Of a stretch of 12,243 nt of DNA, positions 11,182 through 12,243 are shown in pieces. Every line of letters begins with the position of its first letter. The first letter of the stretch is position 1. This DNA comes from Lachnospiraceae bacterium. Lineage in GTDB: Bacteria > Bacillota > Clostridia > Lachnospirales > Lachnospiraceae. The position numbers and the translations under genes are program-made. The notes below the pieces were generated by a model that searched no databases, was not told the DNA's origin, and worked only from the letters and a program-made list of their open reading frames with translations. The stretch spans positions 1 to 12,243 of the forward strand of contig JAFRCB010000008.1 in assembly GCA_017404585.1 (NCBI GenBank), given 5' to 3'.

Positions 11182-11523
11182 ATGAAAACGAAGAGAAACA
11201 ACATCGACGGCTGCACGAAAGCGGTCAATGACATTTTGGAAGTATTAAATCATGAGGATTATACAAACCCGAGATTTTTCCTGCCGCTTGCGCTGACCAG
11301 ACGGCTTATGGGAATGAGAGGATCCTTCAGGACCAAGAGCAGTGAAGTCCTCGCAAAGGCTTTCAAGAATGACTACTTCAAGACTGTAGAAGATGTGAGG
11401 ACGATCCTGCTTGAAGAGGAGCGCGTGAACGTCAGGTTCTCCATCCCGGATTCGGTGATGACCGAACTCGAGGACATGCTCAAACCGCAGGACTTTTATA
11501 AGAAAAGGATGGCGACAAGTTGA
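11182..11523 (+). CDS. Unknown early-operon protein (113 aa)
   Basis: ATG 11182 follows AAAAGGAGC. The product is mostly helical and mixed-charge: DGCTKAVNDILEVLNHEDY, then PRFFLPLALTRRLMGMRGSF, and FKTVEDVRTILLEEERVNVRF. No metal ligands or catalytic motif stand out. It is the third soluble gene of the early operon. Its stop overlaps the candidate TTG start of the next gene by three bases. I do not recognise the family. Confidence 0.72.
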   Translation: MKTKRNNIDGCTKAVNDILEVLNHEDYTNPRFFLPLALTRRLMGMRGSFRTKSSEVLAKAFKNDYFKTVEDVRTILLEEERVNVRFSIPDSVMTELEDMLKPQDFYKKRMATS

Positions 11524-12032
11524 TCAGATACAGCAGCACCGTGATGCCGTATCTCATGTATGAGATCGCGGCACCTTATGTGAGGTTAAAATTCCAGGAC
11601 GAGACCGTCGAGTTTAGATATGCGACGCGCAAAGAATTCAGTATGTGGAAATCGCTCAAGCCAGAGATCAGGCAGGAACTTGAGAATCTGGTGAAGGCGC
11701 TTGAGCTCATGGTGGATCCGGGAAACCTGAAGCCGATCGACGTCATGACGAAGCTTCAGGACATCCTTGGCATCAGTTACGGTGAAATCGCTGCCAAAAA
11801 GCAGCGCGGCGAGCTGGTATATATTCCAGGAGACGGACGGACCAAGTGGATCTCGGTCAATGACAGCAAGCCGGAGGACGGCACGCTGGTCCTTGTCACG
11901 GTGCTTACTACGGATTGCAAGCTTGTTGTCAGAACAGGATTTTACGACAGTCATACGAGGACATGGCGTGCAGGCAAAGCTGCAAACGAGATCGCCTGGA
12001 TGCCAGCGCCGGATCCATACGAGGGAGAATGA
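11520..12032 (+). CDS. DUF551-containing early phage protein (170 aa from TTG)
   Basis: The start is uncertain: TTG at 11520 overlaps the previous stop (TTGA) and has AAAAGGAT upstream; GTG 11541 or ATG 11544 would shorten it by 7-8 residues. Residues ~20-100 are an unassigned helical part (KPEIRQELENLVKALELMV, then PIDVMTKLQDILGIS). The C-terminal ~55 residues carry the DUF551 pattern: WISVNDSKPEDGTLVLVTVL, then GFYDSHTRTWRAG and EIAWMPAPDPYE. DUF551 modules are widespread in phage proteins but biochemically uncharacterised. The fusion of DUF551 to an N-terminal helical domain is the notable point. Confidence 0.8.
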   Translation: MIRYSSTVMPYLMYEIAAPYVRLKFQDETVEFRYATRKEFSMWKSLKPEIRQELENLVKALELMVDPGNLKPIDVMTKLQDILGISYGEIAAKKQRGELVYIPGDGRTKWISVNDSKPEDGTLVLVTVLTTDCKLVVRTGFYDSHTRTWRAGKAANEIAWMPAPDPYEGE

Positions 12033-12220
12033 TGAAGCGGCCGGTTGCACCGTGCCAGGATTGCAAACATCGGACTTCCTGGTGCCATAAAAAATGCAAG
12101 AAGTATCTGAAGTTCGAGAAAGAGAACGCGGTATTCCGGGAGAACTTTTACAAAGAGAGGATCCCTGATACGTATAAATGCGAGAGCAGTTATCGATTTA
12201 GTCTTTATCGGCGGAAGTGA
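12032..12220 (+). CDS. Small Cys-rich phage protein (62 aa)
   Basis: Two adjacent ATGs (12029 and 12032) follow GAGGGAG and overlap the previous stop. The product begins MKRPVAPCQDCKHRTSWCHKKCKKYLKF; C8, C11, C18 and C22 form C-x2-C-x6-C-x3-C, a likely zinc-binding knuckle. A charged helix follows (EKENAVFRENFYKERI), ending in a basic tail. This C-x-D-C-x-x-R ... C-H-x-x-C-x-x-Y arrangement is typical of small early proteins in clostridial phages, function unknown. A further ribosome site (TGGAGGAAA, 12231-12239) shows that the operon continues past the window. Confidence 0.8.
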   Translation: MKRPVAPCQDCKHRTSWCHKKCKKYLKFEKENAVFRENFYKERIPDTYKCESSYRFSLYRRK

Positions 12221-12243
12221 TCCGCAGAAATGGAGGAAAAAGA

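Noticed and set aside
1..12243. CRISPR array, tRNA or rRNA genes, transposase or insertion sequence
   Set aside because: No regularly spaced repeats of CRISPR size, no cloverleaf-like or ribosomal sequence, and no transposase motifs were seen. The only long repeat pair is VR/TR.

Overview
The window looks like part of a temperate tailed phage of a clostridial (Bacillota) host. Strong AGGAGG-type ribosome binding sites precede most genes, genes are packed with 1-4 base overlaps, and base composition is moderate. There is P2-like contractile-tail machinery, a two-catalytic-domain lysin, a large serine integrase and divergent XRE regulators. The host family cannot be fixed from sequence alone; a gut or rumen Clostridia member is a reasonable guess.

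Left third (1-4564): the end of the tail/baseplate module, then a complete diversity-generating retroelement (DGR). A P2 gpI-like tail protein is cut by the window edge. Three small tail-associated genes lead into a 368-residue C-type-lectin/FGE-fold adhesin whose last ~38 codons are the variable repeat (VR, 2570-2684). Then come an Avd accessory gene, a non-coding template repeat (TR, 3163-3277), a structured spacer, and a DGR-type reverse transcriptase (YMDD, IGNLTSQ). VR and TR align without gaps over 115 bases and differ at 18 positions; every one is an adenine in TR. That is the signature of adenine-directed retrohoming. The order target-avd-TR-RT matches the Bordetella phage BPP-1 archetype, so the phage probably retargets its tail-tip receptor-binding protein.

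Middle (4554-6620): lysis cassette with a small membrane-anchored protein, a holin and an endolysin with two cysteine peptidase domains, closed by a strong intrinsic terminator. After it (6649-7738) a near-consensus promoter with an embedded 25-base palindrome drives four small genes. They are moron-like, of unknown function, and end in a short HTH protein.

Right third (7757-12243): a leftward lysogeny operon (XRE repressor, unknown 207-residue protein, serine integrase) converges on the small-gene cassette. A 51-base imperfect inverted repeat inside the 3' end of the integrase gene is a good attP candidate. Divergent promoters between 10337 and 10425 separate this operon from rightward early genes: a Cro-like XRE protein, a 42-residue membrane peptide, a winged-helix-like protein, an unknown protein, a DUF551 protein and a Cys-rich small protein. 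Lysis genes next to the integrase suggest the sequence is a circular or permuted phage genome rather than a prophage end.
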